Assembly: GCF_051020985.1 (NCBI RefSeq)
Contig: NW_027475130.1
Span: 12,108,001-12,172,000 of the forward strand
Direction: 5' to 3'
Origin: Nomia melanderi
Lineage: Eukaryota; Arthropoda; Insecta; Hymenoptera; Halictidae
DNA: 64,000 bases
Part shown: positions 61,614 through 64,000 of the stretch, one piece after another
Layout: each line of letters begins with the position of its first letter
Numbering within the stretch: position 1 is the stretch's first letter
Program-made: the position numbers and the translations under genes
Notes under the pieces: generated by a model
Database searches by the model: none
What the model was told of the DNA's origin: nothing
Seen by the model: the letters and a program-made list of their open reading frames with translations, nothing else

Positions 61614-64000
61614 GCACCCGAGATATCACCAGACATATATTGGATTTTCCCCTGACCCTGAGTGTCCGGCCCCATGAGACGGTCGTTTTCTCGGCCCCTG
61701 GTGGTCCGAGGTCGTTCCCGCTGCACAGATTCATGCGCCAGGGCCTCCTACAGACAATGCACTTTGATTTATTGCGCTATCTGTAATAGCACACGAGATA
61801 TCACCTGATATATATTGGATTTTACCCTGACCATGAGGGTCCGGCCCCATGAGACTGTGGTTTTTTCGGCCCCTGGTGGTCCGACGTCGTTCCCGCTGCA
61901 CAGATTCATGCGCCAGGGCCTCCTACAGACAATGCACTTTGATTTATTGCGCTATCTGTAATAGCACCCGAGATATCACCAGATATATATTGGATTTTAC
62001 CCTGACCCTGAGTGTCCGGCCCCATGAGACGGTGGTTGTCTCGGCCCCTGGAGGTCCGAGGACGTTCCCGCTTGCACAGATTCATGCGCCAGGGCATCCT
62101 GCAGATAATTCACTTTGGTTTATTGCGCTATCTCTAATAGCACCCGAGATATCACCAGATATATACTGGATTTTCCCCTGACCCTGAGTATCCGGCCCCA
62201 TGAGACGGTAGTTTTCTCGGCCCCTGGTGATCCGAGGTCGTTCCCGCTGCACAGATTCATGTGCCAGGGCCTCCTGCAGATAATTCACTTTGGTTTATTG
62301 CGCTAACTCTAATAGCACCCGAGATATCACCAGATCTATATTGGATTTTCCCCAGACCCTGAGTGCCCGGCCCCATGAGACTGTGGTTTTTTCGGCCCCT
62401 GGTGGTCCGACGTCGTTCCCGCTGCACAGATTCATGCGCCAGGGCCTCCTACAGACAATGCACTTTGATTTATTGCGCTATCTGTAATAGCACCCGAGAT
62501 ATCACCAGATATATATTGGATTTTACCCTGACCCTGAGTGTCCGGCCCCATGAGACGGTGGTTGTCTCGGCCCCTGGAGGACCGAGGTCGTTCCCGCTGC
62601 ACAGACTCATCCGCCAGGGCCTCCTACAGACAATGCACTTTGATTTATTGCGCTATCTGTAATAGCACCCGAGATATCACCAGATCTATATTGGATTTTC
62701 CCCTGACCATGAGTGTCCGGCCCCATGAGACGGTGGTTTTCTCGGCCCCTGGTGGTCCGAGGTCGTTGCCGCTGCACAGGTTCATGCGCCAGGGCCTCCT
62801 ACAGACAATGTACTTTGATTTATTGGGCTATCTGTAATAGCACCCGAGATATCACCAGATATATATTGGATTTTCCCCTGACCCTGAGTGTCCGGCCCCA
62901 TGAGACTGTGGTTTTCTCGGCCCCTGGTGGTCCGAGGTCGTTCCCGCTGCACAGATTCATCCGCCAGGGCCTCCTACAGACAATGCACTTTGATTTATTG
63001 CGCTATCTGTAATAGCACCCGAGATATCACCAGATCTATATTGGATTTTCCCCTGACCCTGAGTGTCCGGCCCCATGAGACTGTGGTTTTCTCGGCCCCT
63101 GGTGGTCCGAGGTCGTTGCCGCTGCACAGGTTCATGCGCCAGGGCCTCCTACAGACAATGCCCTTTGATTTATTGCGCTATCTGTAATAGCACCCGAGAT
63201 ATCACCAGGTATATATTGGATTTTTCACTGACCCTGAGCGTCCGGCCCCATGAGACGGTCGTTTTCTCGGCCCCTGGTGGTCCGAGGTCGTTCCCGCTGC
63301 ACAGGTTCATGCGCCAGGGCCTCCTACAGACAATGCACTTTGATTTATTGCGCTATCTGTAATAGCACCCGAGATATCACCAGATATATATTGGATATTT
63401 CCCTCACTCTGAGTGTCCAGCCCCATGAGACGGTGGTTTTCTCGGCCCCTGGTGGTCCGAGGTCGTTCCCGCTGCACAGATGCATGCGCCAGGGCCTCCT
63501 GCAGATAATTCACTTTGGTTTATTGCGCTATCTCTAATAGCACCCGAGATATCACCAGATATATATTGGATTTTCCCCTGACCCTGAGAGTCCGTCCCCA
63601 TGAGACTGTGGTTTTCTCGGCCCCTGGTGGCCCGAGGTCGTTCCCGCTGCACAGATTCATGCGCCAGGGCCTCCTACAGACGATGCACTTTGATTTATTG
63701 CGCTATCTGTAATAGCACCCGTGATATCACCAGATATATATTGGATATTCCCCTGACCCTGAGTGTCCGGCCCCATGAGACGGTGGTTGTCTCGGCCCCT
63801 GGTGGTCCGAGGTCGTTCCCGCTGCACAGATTCATGCGCCAGGGCCTCCTACAGACAAAGCACTTTGATTTATGGCGCTATCTGTAATAGCACCCGAGAT
63901 ATCACCAGATATATATTGGATTTTTCACTGACCCTGAGTGTGCGGCCCCATGAGACGGTGTTTTTCTCGGACCCTGGTGGTCCGAGGTCGTTCCCGCTGC
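61614..64000 (+). repeat. Right edge of window: mosaic satellite segment
   Basis: Thirteen complete units and a 111-bp partial one. The units at 61,789 and 61,964 resemble 44,812/44,987 and 49,713/49,888 (GCACACGAG/GACCATGAGGG, then a 176-bp unit). The units at 63,715 and 63,890 resemble 46,738/46,913, 51,814/51,989 and 54,439/54,614 (CCCGTGATATC, TTGGATATTCCC, then GTGTGCGG). The array therefore appears to re-enter the 28/29-mer family as the window ends, and it continues beyond. Confidence 0.85.
61964..62139 (+). repeat. 176-bp monomer, CGCTTGCAC lineage, copy 5
   Basis: Has the extra T with GGAGGTCCGAGGACG, closest to the copy at 59,339. It follows a GCACACGAG unit, as do copies 1 and 2. 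Confidence 0.92.

Larger units (their letters stand above)
1..64000 (+). repeat. 175-bp satellite DNA array (365 full monomers)
   Basis: The motif GCACCCGAGATATCACC recurs every 175 bp through the whole window. Monomer starts fall at 16 + 175k, with only eleven one-base phase changes that I could place individually. There are 365 complete units (16-63,889), all in one orientation, plus partial units at both ends. No stretch of non-satellite sequence, spacer or insertion was seen. Monomers share most positions and differ at a limited set of sites, as expected for a homogenised satellite family. The regularity, the HOR structure and the lack of genes fit centromeric or pericentromeric heterochromatin of a eukaryote. 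That location is inference. The family itself is not one I recognise. Confidence 0.98.

Noticed and set aside
1..64000. CRISPR array
   Set aside because: There are no short conserved repeats with unique spacers. The whole 175-bp unit is repeated and the variation lies at scattered fixed sites.
1..64000. Telomeric repeats, transposon ends or LTRs inside the array
   Set aside because: No (TTAGGG)n-like run, terminal inverted repeat or target-site duplication was seen. The phase of the monomers is never broken by more than one base.

Overview
The whole 64-kb window is one uninterrupted tandem satellite array. A monomer of about 175 bp is repeated head to tail on one strand from the first base to the last. 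Using the recurring GCACCC motif as the monomer start, I count 365 complete monomers between 16 and 63,889, plus a partial monomer at each end (1-15 and 63,890-64,000). Only eleven monomers differ from 175 bp in length: six are 174 bp and five are 176 bp. I see no unique sequence, gene, RNA gene, transposon insertion or inversion, and no gap between monomers.

A modern satellite array this long and regular, with higher-order repeat (HOR) structure, points to a eukaryotic heterochromatic locus such as a centromere or pericentromere. Bacterial or viral DNA is very unlikely. The unit length is in the range of known centromeric monomers (roughly 170-180 bp in many animals and plants). Monomer GC is about 53% (92 of 175 in the consensus), with 8 CpGs per unit. 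I do not recognise the family. It is not primate alpha satellite, and I see no canonical CENP-B box. An amphibian or other vertebrate source is possible, but this is only a guess.

Layout. Two broad domains can be separated by diagnostic variants. Domain 1 (about 1-42.4 kb) holds monomers ending CTACAGGTAATG, the GGTCGTTGTCTC variant and the 174-bp missing-C lineage. Domain 2 (about 44.8-64 kb) lacks the first two, and carries GGTGGTTGTCTC and the 176-bp lineage. A mosaic junction lies at about 42.4-44.8 kb. Inside the domains there is no single HOR length. Successive blocks repeat with periods of 11 (1.9-8.4 kb), 20-21 (10.0-16.1 kb), 15 (16.8-22.1 kb), 12 (32.2-36.4 kb), 10 and 14 (36.1-42.4 kb), 28-29 with an internal 15-mer (44.8-54.4 kb) and 13 monomers (57.2-61.6 kb). 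Neighbouring HOR copies are nearly identical. I counted 5 substitutions between the two 2,625-bp 15-mers and noticed 1 between the two 2,099-bp blocks of the 13-mer. Recent unequal exchange or segmental amplification is therefore the dominant process.

The many short open frames (up to about 114 codons) are by-products of the repeat. 175 is not a multiple of 3, so each frame shifts every monomer and soon meets a stop. No coding feature is annotated.
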